Part shown: positions 42,684 through 52,601 of the stretch, piece after piece
Numbering within the stretch: the first letter of the stretch is position 1
How the letters are laid out: each line of letters starts with the position of its first letter
Assembly: GCA_026399015.1 (NCBI GenBank)
Contig: JAPLRS010000043.1
Location: 1 to 64,000 of the forward strand
DNA: 64,000 nucleotides
Direction: 5' to 3'
Source of the DNA: Methylococcales bacterium
GTDB taxonomy: Bacteria; Pseudomonadota; Gammaproteobacteria; Methylococcales; Methylomonadaceae
The notes under the pieces: model-generated
Databases searched by the model: none
Told to the model about the DNA's origin: nothing
The model's input: only the letters and a program-made list of their open reading frames with translations
Program-made: the position numbers and the translations under genes

Positions 42684-43994
42684 TTGATAAAACGTCTAAA
42701 ACACCTTACCCATACAGCTAAAATCCATCAGGGATTTCGCCGCTATTTTGCCAATACCTCTTGGGTTTTTGCAGAACAAATATTACGTATGGTGGCGGGT
42801 CTATTGTTAGGGTTCTGGATTGCTCGTTATTTAGGGCCAGAGCAGTTTGGGGTTTTTAGCTATGCCATCGCATTTGCGGCTTTATTTAGTAGTATCGCTA
42901 AATTAGGTTTGGATGGCATTTTGGTACGTGATTTAGTTAAAGAACCTGAGCTAAGAGATGTTTATCTAGGTACTGCTTTTTGGTTAAAGCTGATAGGTGC
43001 TTTATTGATGCTAGGCATTGTTGCCATTGTTAAGCAATTGACGTCTACTGATGCCTTAACAGATTTATATATTTTGATTATTGCCAGTGGGGCTATATTT
43101 CAATCTTTCGAGGTCGTAGATTTTTATTTTCAGTCAAAAGTGCTTTCTAAATTTGTGTCGATCAGTAAAATGACGCAACTGCTTATTTCGTCTTTCCTGA
43201 AGCTTTATTTTATTTTTACAGGCGCCGAGTTGATTTACTTTGTAATTGTTACTTTGCTTGATCAAGTCACACTCGCACTATCATTATTTATTGCCTATCG
43301 ATTTCAAAAACTCGGTGGTTTTTACAGTCATTTTGATACTAAGACTGCGAAGCAACTTCTAAAAGATAGTTGGCCTTTGATTTTCAGTGGCTTAGTTATT
43401 ATTATCTATATGCGTATAGACCAGATCATGATTAAAGAAATGCTGGGAGAAAGGGAGGTTGGGCTTTTTTCTGCGGCAGTTAGATTAAGTGAAGCTTGGT
43501 ATTTTATTCCTGTCATTATATCCAGTTCACTTTTCCCATCTATTGTGAATGCAAAGAAAATTAGTGAAGAATTGTATTTAGGTAGGCTTCAACGGTTATA
43601 TTCAGTTATGATTTGGTTGGCAATAACTGTTGCATTACCCCTGACATTTACGAGTAATTTTTTAGTTATTCTTTTGTATGGTGAAGCCTATAAAGAGGCG
43701 GGGCAAGTATTAGCGATACATATTTGGGCAGGTGTGTTTGTATTTATAGGCGTAGCTAGCTCTAAATGGTTTCTTAGTGAGGGGTTACAGCGACACCTAA
43801 CCATTAATGCAGTAGCAGGTGCGATAATGAATATTGTTTTAAACTTATGCTTAATACCCAAATATGGAATATGTGGTTCCGCTATTGCTACCGTAATTTC
43901 TCAAGCAGTAGCTTCTTATTTAATGAATATTATATTTAGACGAACGCGTCTGAATTTTTTCCGAATAACTCGATCTGTTTTTTCATTTTCATAA
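42684..43994 (+). CDS. Wzx-type polysaccharide flippase
   Basis: 436-residue membrane protein of the MATE/MOP family with about 12 spans. The family N-terminus is FANTSWVFAEQILRMVAGLL, followed by GFWIARYLGPEQFGVFSYAI. It moves undecaprenyl-linked repeat units to the periplasm. The start is a TTG at 42684 without an obvious ribosome site; no ATG fits the family's N-terminus better. It begins right after the HEPN remnant. Opens the gene run to 49463. Confidence 0.9.
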   Translation: MIKRLKHLTHTAKIHQGFRRYFANTSWVFAEQILRMVAGLLLGFWIARYLGPEQFGVFSYAIAFAALFSSIAKLGLDGILVRDLVKEPELRDVYLGTAFWLKLIGALLMLGIVAIVKQLTSTDALTDLYILIIASGAIFQSFEVVDFYFQSKVLSKFVSISKMTQLLISSFLKLYFIFTGAELIYFVIVTLLDQVTLALSLFIAYRFQKLGGFYSHFDTKTAKQLLKDSWPLIFSGLVIIIYMRIDQIMIKEMLGEREVGLFSAAVRLSEAWYFIPVIISSSLFPSIVNAKKISEELYLGRLQRLYSVMIWLAITVALPLTFTSNFLVILLYGEAYKEAGQVLAIHIWAGVFVFIGVASSKWFLSEGLQRHLTINAVAGAIMNIVLNLCLIPKYGICGSAIATVISQAVASYLMNIIFRRTRLNFFRITRSVFSFS

Positions 43995-44024
43995 ATTTTA
44001 GTTAACTAGTTTAAAGAATAATAA

Positions 44025-44963
44025 ATGAAACGTATATTAATCACTGGTGGCGCAGGCTTCCTAGGTTCTCATCTCTGCGATCGTCTACTTAAAGAAGGTC
44101 ATGACGTCTTGTGCGTAGATAACTTCTTTACCGGCAGCAAAACGAATATTGCTCATTTGATGGGTAATCCTTATTTTGAAATCATGCGGCATGATGTGAC
44201 ATTTCCATTGTATGTGGAAGTCGATCAGATTTATAACCTTGCTTGTCCTGCGTCCCCTGTCCATTATCAGTTTGATCCTGTGCAGACAACTAAGACCAGT
44301 GTTCATGGTGCTATCAATATGCTTGGTCTTGCTAAACGAGTAAAAGCTCGTATTTTCCAGGCTTCTACTTCTGAAGTATATGGAGATCCGGCTGTACATC
44401 CGCAGCCAGAAGGTTATTGGGGGCATGTTAATCCAATTGGCCCAAGATCCTGCTACGATGAAGGTAAGCGCTGTGCGGAAACTCTTTTTTTTGATTATCA
44501 CACGCAACATAATTTAGACATTAAGGTGGTTCGAATCTTCAATACCTATGGACCTAGGATGCATCCAAATGATGGTCGTGTAGTGTCAAATTTTATTGTT
44601 CAAGCTCTAAAAGGTGAAGATATCACTATTTATGGAGATGGAAGTCAGACACGAAGTTTTTGTTATGTTGACGACCTAATTGAGGGTTTTGTTCGTATGA
44701 TGGGTACGGAAGCAGGTTTTACCGGCCCCGTTAATCTAGGTAACCCTAATGAATTTTCAATGCTTGAGTTAGCAGAAAAAGTATTGCATTTAGTCGGTGG
44801 ACAATCAAAACTGGTTTATCAGCCATTACCGATCGATGATCCTAGGCAGCGTCAACCCAATATAGCCTTGGCTAAAGAAAAGTTAGGTTGGGTACCTGAA
44901 GTAGAATTGGAAGATGGACTTAAAGAAACTATTGCTTATTTCCGTAAATTATTGGCTAAGTAA
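44025..44963 (+). CDS. UDP-glucuronate decarboxylase-like SDR (UDP-xylose synthase)
   Basis: 312 residues. NAD motif [20 protein letters not shown], then [28 protein letters not shown], the catalytic STSEVYGDP and YDEGKRCAE (Tyr-x-x-x-Lys). These match bacterial UXS enzymes, which turn UDP-glucuronate into UDP-xylose. A dTDP-glucose dehydratase is less likely. Implies xylose in the polysaccharide. Codon use is closer to housekeeping genes than that of its neighbours. Confidence 0.92.
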   Translation: MKRILITGGAGFLGSHLCDRLLKEGHDVLCVDNFFTGSKTNIAHLMGNPYFEIMRHDVTFPLYVEVDQIYNLACPASPVHYQFDPVQTTKTSVHGAINMLGLAKRVKARIFQASTSEVYGDPAVHPQPEGYWGHVNPIGPRSCYDEGKRCAETLFFDYHTQHNLDIKVVRIFNTYGPRMHPNDGRVVSNFIVQALKGEDITIYGDGSQTRSFCYVDDLIEGFVRMMGTEAGFTGPVNLGNPNEFSMLELAEKVLHLVGGQSKLVYQPLPIDDPRQRQPNIALAKEKLGWVPEVELEDGLKETIAYFRKLLAK

Positions 44964-44965
44964 AT

Positions 44966-45853
44966 ATGAAAAGTGCCGTTTTGTTTTTGGTTTTTAACCG
45001 CCCAGACACCACCCAGCAAGTATTTGATGCTATTCGGGTAGCTCAGCCATCCAAACTTTATATAGCTGCGGATGGGCCTCGTTCAGGTAGGGCTGACGAA
45101 ATGAAAAGGTGCTTAGAAACGCGACAAATTGCGACTAATGTAGATTGGCCATGTGAAGTGAAAACCTTATTTAGAGAAAATAATCTAGGATGTAGGGGAG
45201 CGGTCAGTTCTGCAATCACTTGGTTTTTTGAAAATGAAGAGATGGGGATTATATTAGAGGATGATTGCTGTCCTAGTAAGGATTTTTTTAAATATTGTGA
45301 CTGGGCACTTGATACTTACAAAAATGAAAAAATGGTGTGGCATATTAATGGAAATAACTTTAATCAAGTTTTATTAGATCAACCTCTACTCAGTTTTGTT
45401 GCTTTAGCACAAGTTTGGGGATGGGCAACGTGGCGAGATCGCTGGTCAAAATATATTGAAAATCCATTTTACTTAGCTGAGGCAGTACAAAATGAAGATG
45501 TAACTTGGCTTATAAGTAAGATAGCTTCGATCATAAAAAAAAATCACATATCTGTTTTACAAAAAGGATTGGATACTTGGGATTACCAATGGCAGATAAC
45601 TGTCTTGAGACATTCTGGGCTTTGTTTAACCTGTAATTCAAATTTAATCAGTAATATTGGTGACGGAATTGATGCAACCCATACATTTATAGATGATAGG
45701 GTTCGGCTACCAACACAACCTATTGTTGGTAATTTGATATATGCAAAACCTTTGTTGGATGTTAGGTTAACAAGGTGGTTCGAAAAAAAAATGGGCTTAT
45801 GCGGCTTTAGAAGCGCAGTTAAAATAATTTTAAAAAAAGTTTTAAAATTATAA
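44966..45853 (+). CDS. HlpA-like glycosyltransferase (GT-A fold)
   Basis: 295 residues; starts two bases after the UXS stop. N-terminus AVLFLVFNRPDTTQQVFDAI with KLYIAADGPRSG, then RENNLGCRGAVSSAI and the metal-binding EDDC of GIILEDDCCPSKDFF; VWGWATWRDRWSKY follows. This pattern is common to nucleotide-diphospho-sugar transferases annotated as hemolytic-protein HlpA-like or GT2-like. Donor sugar unknown. Confidence 0.85.
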   Translation: MKSAVLFLVFNRPDTTQQVFDAIRVAQPSKLYIAADGPRSGRADEMKRCLETRQIATNVDWPCEVKTLFRENNLGCRGAVSSAITWFFENEEMGIILEDDCCPSKDFFKYCDWALDTYKNEKMVWHINGNNFNQVLLDQPLLSFVALAQVWGWATWRDRWSKYIENPFYLAEAVQNEDVTWLISKIASIIKKNHISVLQKGLDTWDYQWQITVLRHSGLCLTCNSNLISNIGDGIDATHTFIDDRVRLPTQPIVGNLIYAKPLLDVRLTRWFEKKMGLCGFRSAVKIILKKVLKL

Positions 45854-45933
45854 AAACAAAAGCTTATGTGTTTCAATAATGGATTGGTTTCTGGTAACAA
45901 GCTAAATCTTTTTTTACTATTTAAGAGGTATAA

Positions 45934-46902
45934 TTGAAAAATATTATTTTTTTAATGGGTCTTCCACGTTCTGGTACAACTCTTTTACAAAGAGTATTAG
46001 CATCTCATTCAGAGGTTGCGTCTATTGCCGAGCCTTGGGTTCTGTTGCCACTTATTAGCTGTTTTGACGAAAAAATTACTGCATCAACTTTTGGTCATAA
46101 TGAATTAAAACGTGCCTTAAGTGATTTTAATGTGGAGTTTCCGGAATTTCAATCCACATATTATGAGCATGTAAAAGTATTCATTACGCAAATATATGAA
46201 AAACTATCTGGAGAAAAAAAATATTTTCTTGATAAGACGCCAAGGTACTATTTAATTGCTGAAGTATTGCATCAAGTTTTCCCTGAGGCAAAATTTATCT
46301 ATTTGTTTAGAAATCCAATTGATGTATTTGATTCTGCGATAGAGATGTTTTGTTCGGGCCGACTATATCGCGTACCTTTTATCTACGTTGATATGATGCA
46401 TGGATTAAATCTACTTTCAGTTCCTATTGGTCAAAGAAAAGAAAGTATATATACGATAAAATATGAGGATTTTTGTGCAGATAGTAAGCTTTCATTACAA
46501 CAGATTTGTGAATATTTACAAATCGATTATCAGTCCGAAATGCTTATTAACTTTAATAAAGTACATTTTTTGGGTCAAATGGGTGACCCAAAGCGTTATC
46601 AAAGCAATGGCATAATCTCTCAAAGAACTAAAAACACAAAATCACTATCAATAGTACGACGTTTATTGTATAAGAAATGGATAAACAATATTAAAACGAT
46701 ATCTTGGGAGGTCTCTGGTTATTCGAAAGATGAATTGCTTCTTCAATTATATTCGCGCCCAAACTCAAGTTTAATAAAGCAACTCGATGATTTTGCAGGG
46801 TTTATTGTTTGTAATATTATGCTTTTATTAGGTTATAAGTTAACATCTAAGCTGAAAAAATGGCAAATAAACTCAGATGAATTGAATTCATTTCGCTATT
46901 AA
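45934..46902 (+). CDS. PAPS-dependent sulfotransferase
   Basis: 322 residues from a TTG with AAGAGG at five bases. The 5'-phosphosulfate-binding loop is GLPRSGTTLLQRVLASH at the very N-terminus; KTPRYYLIAEVLHQVFPEAK and the 3'-phosphate-binding region LFRNPIDVFDSAIEMF follow. IYTIKYEDFCADSKLSLQQI is the usual Glu-containing segment. Acts on a carbohydrate or peptide acceptor with PAPS as donor. With cysC upstream it points to a sulfated polysaccharide. AT-rich. Confidence 0.92.
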   Translation: MKNIIFLMGLPRSGTTLLQRVLASHSEVASIAEPWVLLPLISCFDEKITASTFGHNELKRALSDFNVEFPEFQSTYYEHVKVFITQIYEKLSGEKKYFLDKTPRYYLIAEVLHQVFPEAKFIYLFRNPIDVFDSAIEMFCSGRLYRVPFIYVDMMHGLNLLSVPIGQRKESIYTIKYEDFCADSKLSLQQICEYLQIDYQSEMLINFNKVHFLGQMGDPKRYQSNGIISQRTKNTKSLSIVRRLLYKKWINNIKTISWEVSGYSKDELLLQLYSRPNSSLIKQLDDFAGFIVCNIMLLLGYKLTSKLKKWQINSDELNSFRY

Positions 46903-47026
46903 TTTGAATTCAAAAAGAAAACAAGTTGGCTACAATTACCAAAGCAATTTTATAAAAATTAATTAGTTGGTTTTATAGTTATAAGTTAATCTTTTTTAAA
47001 TAATAACAAATAAGAATTATTATTTC

Positions 47027-47878
47027 ATGCACTTTGACCAAAATCCATTAATCACTATAATCATTGCAGTTTTTAATGGTGCCAAAACGTTACAGCAATG
47101 TATTGATAGTGTTGCTGAGCAAACTTATTTAAATAAACAACTTATCATAATTGATGGTGGCTCAAATGATGGGACTATTGAGTTACTAAAAGCTAATGAT
47201 CATAGAATTGGCTATTGGATTTCTGAGCCAGATAAAGGTATTTATAATGCATGGAATAAAGGTTTATTAAAAGCAGAGGGTGATTGGATTTGTTTTTTGG
47301 GTGCGGATGATTATTTTTGGGATCATAATGTTTTGGAAAAAATGAGTCTCCAATTGGAAAAGTTGCCTATCGATATCAATGTAGTTTATGGACAAATTAT
47401 GTTAATAGGTTCCAATGATGAAGAACTCTATTTGTCGGGTGAATCTTGGGATAAAGTTAAACAACGGTTCAAACAATTAATGAGTATTCCTCATCCAGGT
47501 ACTATGCATAGTAGGCGTTTATTTGAGAAACATGGTGGCTTTGATGAGTCATTCCAAATTGCTGGTGATTATGAGTTATTGTTGAGGGAGCTCAAAATAT
47601 CTGATGCGGAATTTATTCCAAATCTAATTACTGTCGGTATGTTACAAGGTGGTATTAGTAGTTCTTTTCAGAATGCTTTGGTTCAATTACAAGAAGTGAG
47701 GCGTGCGCAATTAAAGCATAATTTAGGTTTGCCAAGTATTAGATGGATAATGGCAATATTTAGAGTTTATATTCGTATGATTTTATGGCAAGTTTTAGGT
47801 GAAAAAAACACGCGTAGATTCTTGGATTTTGGGCGAAGTATTATGGGGTTACCTCCGCATTGGACACGAACTGAATGA
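47027..47878 (+). CDS. GT2 glycosyltransferase A
   Basis: 283 residues. GT-A fold: ITIIIAVFNGAKTLQQCIDS, LIIIDGGSNDGTIELLK, and the metal-binding DD in ICFLGADDYFWD. GYWISEPDKGIYNAWNKG is typical of WcaA/PglI-like enzymes. Overlaps the next gene by four bases (ATGA). A 124-base AT-rich gap precedes it. Confidence 0.92.
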   Translation: MHFDQNPLITIIIAVFNGAKTLQQCIDSVAEQTYLNKQLIIIDGGSNDGTIELLKANDHRIGYWISEPDKGIYNAWNKGLLKAEGDWICFLGADDYFWDHNVLEKMSLQLEKLPIDINVVYGQIMLIGSNDEELYLSGESWDKVKQRFKQLMSIPHPGTMHSRRLFEKHGGFDESFQIAGDYELLLRELKISDAEFIPNLITVGMLQGGISSSFQNALVQLQEVRRAQLKHNLGLPSIRWIMAIFRVYIRMILWQVLGEKNTRRFLDFGRSIMGLPPHWTRTE

Positions 47879-48693
47879 CAATCAAGCCTATTGTTCCTGT
47901 TTCGGTAATTATTCCTTGTTACCGTTGTTCATCAACAATTCACCGGGCAGTTCAATCTATTATCGAGCAATCACAACAACCAGCAGAAATTATTCTAGTG
48001 GATGATGCTAGCGGTGATAATACCTTGCATATATTAGCTGAAATTGAAACACAATATCCCGATTTAGTAAAAGTAATAGCGCTTTCTAAAAATGTTGGAG
48101 CTGGAGGTGCGCGTAACGTAGGATGGTCTATGGCAAGTCAAAGCTTTGTAGCATTTTTGGATTCAGATGATGCTTGGCATCCAAAAAAGATTGAAGTTCA
48201 GTATAACTTTATGCGCACCAATCCGGAAGTTATCTTAACTGGCCATGGTTTTAGGCAATTAACTGACGGCAATCAATGTCTTGATTGGGATGTTTCTAGA
48301 GTTTCTGAGCAGATTATCACTAAATATAAATTAATGGTCTCAAATAAATTTGTGACACCATCTGTTATGCTTCAGAGAGAGATTTCGGTTCGTTTTAATG
48401 AAGGTCAGCGCCATATGGAAGATCATATGTTATGGATGAGTATTCTTTTTGAAGGTGGTTGTATTGTGAAATTGTCATCGGAATTAGTGGCAATTTATAA
48501 GCAATCATATGGTGTATCTGGACTTAGTTCTCAGCTATGGTTAATGGAAGTCGGTGATTTAGGGAATTATTTACGTCTGTATAAATATAAATATATTAAT
48601 GTTTTGCAGTTATCTGGTTTCTTACTGTTTTCAATACTTAAGTATATTCGTAGACTTGTCATTTATTGGTGCTTTTTACGATGGCAAAGATAA
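47875..48693 (+). CDS. GT2 glycosyltransferase B
   Basis: 272 residues. VSVIIPCYRCSSTIHRAVQS, IILVDDASGDNTL, NVGAGGARNVGWSMA, and the DSDDAWHPKK motif identify a family 2 transferase. The C-terminal third has one hydrophobic stretch. Coupled to genes on both sides by short overlaps. Confidence 0.92.
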   Translation: MTIKPIVPVSVIIPCYRCSSTIHRAVQSIIEQSQQPAEIILVDDASGDNTLHILAEIETQYPDLVKVIALSKNVGAGGARNVGWSMASQSFVAFLDSDDAWHPKKIEVQYNFMRTNPEVILTGHGFRQLTDGNQCLDWDVSRVSEQIITKYKLMVSNKFVTPSVMLQREISVRFNEGQRHMEDHMLWMSILFEGGCIVKLSSELVAIYKQSYGVSGLSSQLWLMEVGDLGNYLRLYKYKYINVLQLSGFLLFSILKYIRRLVIYWCFLRWQR

Positions 48694-49463
48694 GTGTAAA
48701 TGATTTTGGCTTAGTCTCGGTTTCAATTGTGAGTCATGGTCAAGCGAGTCTAGTTAGTAATCTATTGCAAGATATTGAGCAATATAAAGAAGATCTTTCA
48801 TTAGAGGTAATTCTTACTGTCAATATAGAAGAACCGTTACCCTTTATAATAGATAACTTTTCATATCCTATAAAAATTATTAGAAATAATACTCCTTTAG
48901 GATTTGGTGCAAATCATAACCAAGCATTTAAATATGCATCTGGCCTATTTTTTTGTGTATTAAATCCCGATATCCGTTTTAATATTAATCCATTTTCAAT
49001 TTTAATAAACAAATTGAATGTTGATAGTATTGGGGTTATTGCGCCACTTGTATTAAGTCCAAATAATGAGATTGAAGATAGTGCACGTAAGTTTCCAACT
49101 CCTTTTAGGATTCTTTGTAAAGCTCTAGGAGAAAGAAAAGGTAGTGATTATATTATTGATAATGATTCTATTTATCCAGACTGGGTAGGTGGAATGTTTA
49201 TGTTGTTTCCTAGAAAAATCTTTGAGCAAATTAGGGGTTTTGATGAGAGATATTTTTTATATTATGAAGATGTTAATCTTTGTGCAAGATTAAGATTATT
49301 GGGTTATGACATTATGTTATCTCCACAGGCCAAAGTTTTTCATCATGCACAGCGGACTAGTCACGCAAATTTAAAATATTTACGTTGGCATTTAACTAGT
49401 ATGCTTAGATTTTTCTTTTCTTTTGAGTTTGTGGAAGTGCAATATAAAAAGTTGTCTAGATGA
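48681..49463 (+). CDS. GT2 rhamnosyltransferase-like protein
   Basis: About 260 residues from ATG 48681 (the frame is open to a TTG at 48666). SIVSHGQASLVSNLLQDIEQ, NNTPLGFGANHNQAF, CVLNPDIRF and WVGGMFMLFPRKIFEQIRGF, DERYFLYYEDVNLCARLRLL match WbbL-type rhamnosyltransferases. Last gene of the polysaccharide run, overlapping the preceding gene by 13 bases. Confidence 0.9.
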   Translation: MAKISVNDFGLVSVSIVSHGQASLVSNLLQDIEQYKEDLSLEVILTVNIEEPLPFIIDNFSYPIKIIRNNTPLGFGANHNQAFKYASGLFFCVLNPDIRFNINPFSILINKLNVDSIGVIAPLVLSPNNEIEDSARKFPTPFRILCKALGERKGSDYIIDNDSIYPDWVGGMFMLFPRKIFEQIRGFDERYFLYYEDVNLCARLRLLGYDIMLSPQAKVFHHAQRTSHANLKYLRWHLTSMLRFFFSFEFVEVQYKKLSR

Positions 49464-49528
49464 AGCCTTAGTAGAAGTAAATATATTATTCTTTAAATTA
49501 AAGTTATATCTATTTCAGATTCCTCACT

Positions 49529-50206
49529 TTATCCCATCAATCCATGCTCAGCGAATGAATAAGGCTCCCCATCGCCAATAATAAAATGATCCAGTACGCG
49601 TATATCAAATAATGCTAAGGCGTTCTTAAGTTTTTCGGTGATTTGTTTATCCGCTTGGCTGGGTTCGGTAATACCTGATGGATGGTTATGAGCAAAAATA
49701 ATAGCGGCGGCATTATGATACAGTGCTTGTTTTACCACTTCTCTGGGGTAAACACTCGCTCCATCTATAGTGCCTCTAAATAACTCTTCAAACTGAATAA
49801 CTCTGTTTTGATTATCTAAAAATAAACAGCCAAACACTTCGTAGGTATAACCTTTAAGCTGAGCGCTTAAATAGGCGCGGGTAATTTCTGGACTGGTTAA
49901 GGCGCTACCGCGCTGGATAATTTCTTTAAAATGCCGCTTGGCCATTTCTAGCACCGCTTGCAGTTGCGCATATTTTGCACTACCTAAGCCATGTCCTAAA
50001 CAAAAGTGTTTTTGATCTGCATCTAATAAGGCTTTTAGTGAGCCGAATTGACCTAGTAATTCTCTGGCTAAATCGACCGCAGTTTTACCGGCGGTACCTG
50101 TGCGTAAGAAGATGGCTAAAAGTTCAGCATCGGTTAAAGCGGCTGAACCCATTAGTAGTAATTTTTCTCTAGGTCTCTCTGCGGCCGGCCAATCTTTAAT
50201 CGTCAT
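49529..50206 (-). CDS. radC: RadC/YeeS-family JAB-domain protein
   Basis: About 225 residues from ATG 50206, preceded by AAGGAAAT; upstream in-frame starts would add up to 28 residues with no family support. Starts [15 protein letters not shown] (helix-hairpin-helix domain) and has the MPN/JAB metal site [18 protein letters not shown] (His-x-His...Asp). Despite the name its role in repair is uncertain; it is probably a Zn-dependent enzyme. Confidence 0.94.
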   Translation of the reverse strand: MTIKDWPAAERPREKLLLMGSAALTDAELLAIFLRTGTAGKTAVDLARELLGQFGSLKALLDADQKHFCLGHGLGSAKYAQLQAVLEMAKRHFKEIIQRGSALTSPEITRAYLSAQLKGYTYEVFGCLFLDNQNRVIQFEELFRGTIDGASVYPREVVKQALYHNAAAIIFAHNHPSGITEPSQADKQITEKLKNALALFDIRVLDHFIIGDGEPYSFAEHGLMG

Positions 50207-50366
50207 GCGGTATTTCCTTAGTGAGGTTAGCACGGGATTGAGTGCAATTGGGGTAGAACTAATGAGCTTGTGTATCACTCTGTTAATCATAGTGATTGAC
50301 AGAGTGTGGACTTATTTTGCGGAAAAAACTGTTTTATTTTTTAGGGTTAGAAGATTTGGGTGAGTT

Positions 50367-50846
50367 TTATAGTACCAACTCACTTAAACTGGCATGTTCA
50401 TCTGGTCTTGGCCCTAGTGGCCAATGAAACTTTCGTTCTGCTTCAGTAATCGCTAGGTCATTAATGCTTGCGTAACGGCGTTGCATAAGGCCGTTACTAT
50501 CAAACTCCCAATTTTCATTGCCATAAGATCTAAACCATTGGTTATTAGCATTATGCCATTCATAAGCAAATCGAACTGCAATGCGGTCTTCTGTAAAAGC
50601 CCAAAGTTCTTTAATTAAGCGATATTCTAATTCTTTAGCCCATTTTCTTTCTAGAAATTCGATAATTTCAGTGCGACCTTTAATAAATTCATTCCGATTT
50701 CGCCATACACTATCTGGACTATAAGCCAAGGCGATTTTTTGAGGGTCTTGATTGTTCCAAGCATTTTCAGCCATACGTACTTTTTGTATGGCCATGTCGC
50801 GAGTAAATGGTGGGACTGGTGGATGGGCTTCAATAGTGTTGGTCAT
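50367..50846 (-). CDS. NTF2-like / SnoaL-fold protein (DUF1348)
   Basis: 159 residues. [34 protein letters not shown], and the C-terminal [20 protein letters not shown] are diagnostic of DUF1348 proteins. Small cytoplasmic alpha+beta barrel; function unknown. A REP-like repeat begins 38 bases upstream. Confidence 0.9.
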   Translation of the reverse strand: MTNTIEAHPPVPPFTRDMAIQKVRMAENAWNNQDPQKIALAYSPDSVWRNRNEFIKGRTEIIEFLERKWAKELEYRLIKELWAFTEDRIAVRFAYEWHNANNQWFRSYGNENWEFDSNGLMQRRYASINDLAITEAERKFHWPLGPRPDEHASLSELVL

Positions 50847-50883
50847 TAAAAACTCCTGTTAATAGAGATTAACTTGGGTAATT

Positions 50884-51034
50884 CATGGTTCGACATACTC
50901 ACCACGAACGTTATGTGTAGTTATTATAATAACTGGTTAGAAGGGTTCATCTCGAACGAAAATATAATGTTTGTTTGTTTGTTTGTCTTGTTTTTATGGA
51001 GCCGTTCGCTCTGAGTTCGTCGAAGAGCCTGTTC
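50884..51034. repeat. Second REP-like pair
   Basis: GGTTCGACATACTCACCACG (50887-50906) and CGTTCGCTCTGAGTTCGTCG (51003-51022) are diverged copies of the two arms that flank the element at 8755-9065. Between them is AT-rich DNA with a third partial motif (GGGTTCATCTCGAACGAA) and (TTTG)4 near 50970. It occupies the gap between the DUF1348 gene and the convergent end of the DAB-type operon. Confidence 0.7.
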
Positions 51035-51055
51035 TTAAGAAGTTTAATGGTCAAT

Positions 51056-52600
51056 TTAAGACTGGTTTAGTTGAGCAATTTCATTATGTTCTACTTTGGG
51101 TGGATCTAATAAATGTGATAGCCAAGCTTCTAGAGCTGTTTGATTTATTTTTAACAGTGGAGCGGGAGCAAAGCCCAGTACAATGATTAACAACGCAGGT
51201 ATGCATAATAAACCTATTTCGCGGGGTCTTAAGTCATGTAATTGTGTAACCGGAGGGCGAGTTATCGGTCCTAAAAAGGCTTTGCGAGTAAAAGAGAGCA
51301 TATAAGCAGCACTTAAAACAGCTCCTGCCAGTGCGCTGATTCCTAAACTATGATGTGCGGTTAGGGCTCCAAGAATTATTAATAGTTCCGCAGGGAAACC
51401 ACTGGTGCCCGGTAAGCCAATACTAGCTAACATAAAAATAAAATAAAAGCTGGTCAAAAGCGGTGTTACTTTAGCTAACCCCCCTAAGTGAAGAGTCTCT
51501 GTACTTCCTAAGCGTTGTTGAATAAATCCGGCTATTAACATCAAAGAGCTTGATATTAGGGTAAAGTTAAACAGCTGAAACAATGCGCCTTGGATACCCT
51601 GTAAGGTTAAAGAGGCAATGCCAATTAGTACGAGTCCTACATGGCTAATACTGGCATAAGCTAGTAAACGTCTTAAGTTAGTTTGTTGTAAGGCAATTAA
51701 GCCCGCGTAAATAAGAGTTATTGCACCTAAAATACCTAAGCCCCAGCTATATTCAACAGCTGCTTCTGGAGCTAAAGGTAAGGCAAAGCGTAAGATACCA
51801 TAAAGGCCTAGTTTTAAACCAATCAGTAAAGCTGTTACTTGCGAAGGGCCTTCCATAGTGGTGGTAGGTAACCAAGTATGAAAGGGTACTAAGGGGGCTT
51901 TTGCAGCAAAACCTAATAGCAATAAACTAAAGACAATTAATTGCAAGGGGTCTGCAAGCGGCGTTTCTAAGAGTTTTACTAAATCGAAACACAAGTCTTC
52001 GGGTAGCGTGCTACTTATTGCAGTAGCATGATTCATTGCAAGTAAAATAATGCCAAATAATAATGGTACGCCACCAAATAGCATAAATAGGGTGTATTTC
52101 ATGGCGGCACCACGGCGTTTAGGACCAATACCCCACAAGCCAATCAGAAAGAAAAGGGGGGGTAAAGTAAGCTCCCAAAATAAAAAAAACAACATTGTAT
52201 CTGTGGCAGAAAACACTCCAATCGTAATACCCTCTAAGAATAAGAGTAATGCAAAATGTTGACAGCGTAATTGTTGCACAGAATTCCACGTTGCAATTAT
52301 GGCGCTGAGGCTTAATAGAGCCGTCATAGGTAAAAATAAGATTGAAATCCCATCAATGCCAAGTGCGTAATGAATATTTAAACGCGGGATCCACGCATAA
52401 TGTTCTTCAAGTTGAAAGGTATTGCCATTTGCACTGTTGAACAAGCCTAAGGCGATTAGCGTTAAGATTAATTCAAAAATAGCAGTCCATAGGGCGATTT
52501 TTTTAGAAAGTTTTATATCAGAACTAAGGCTAGTAACGATAGCACCTAAAATCGGCCATAAAATAATAAAACTCAGTACAGGAAATTGTGTAGGGCTCAT
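51056..52600 (-). CDS. NuoM-like proton-channel subunit, DAB-type operon (last gene)
   Basis: 514 residues from ATG 52600, one base after the upstream stop; the frame's first ATG at 52690 would run 30 residues into that gene. About 14 membrane spans. Proton-path residues of NuoM-type subunits are kept: Glu in LFWELTLPPLFFLIG, Lys in AAKAPLVPFHTWLP and Lys in LIGLKLGLYGILR. It ends in a long soluble tail (HLLDPPKVEHNEIAQLNQ). Presumably pumps or channels protons within a membrane complex with DabA. Confidence 0.88.
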   Translation of the reverse strand: MSPTQFPVLSFIILWPILGAIVTSLSSDIKLSKKIALWTAIFELILTLIALGLFNSANGNTFQLEEHYAWIPRLNIHYALGIDGISILFLPMTALLSLSAIIATWNSVQQLRCQHFALLLFLEGITIGVFSATDTMLFFLFWELTLPPLFFLIGLWGIGPKRRGAAMKYTLFMLFGGVPLLFGIILLAMNHATAISSTLPEDLCFDLVKLLETPLADPLQLIVFSLLLLGFAAKAPLVPFHTWLPTTTMEGPSQVTALLIGLKLGLYGILRFALPLAPEAAVEYSWGLGILGAITLIYAGLIALQQTNLRRLLAYASISHVGLVLIGIASLTLQGIQGALFQLFNFTLISSSLMLIAGFIQQRLGSTETLHLGGLAKVTPLLTSFYFIFMLASIGLPGTSGFPAELLIILGALTAHHSLGISALAGAVLSAAYMLSFTRKAFLGPITRPPVTQLHDLRPREIGLLCIPALLIIVLGFAPAPLLKINQTALEAWLSHLLDPPKVEHNEIAQLNQS

Positions 52601-52601
52601 A

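Noticed and set aside
50960-51000. TTTG repeat as a phase-variation tract
   Set aside because: It lies between genes in a REP-like region, not in a coding frame or a recognisable promoter.
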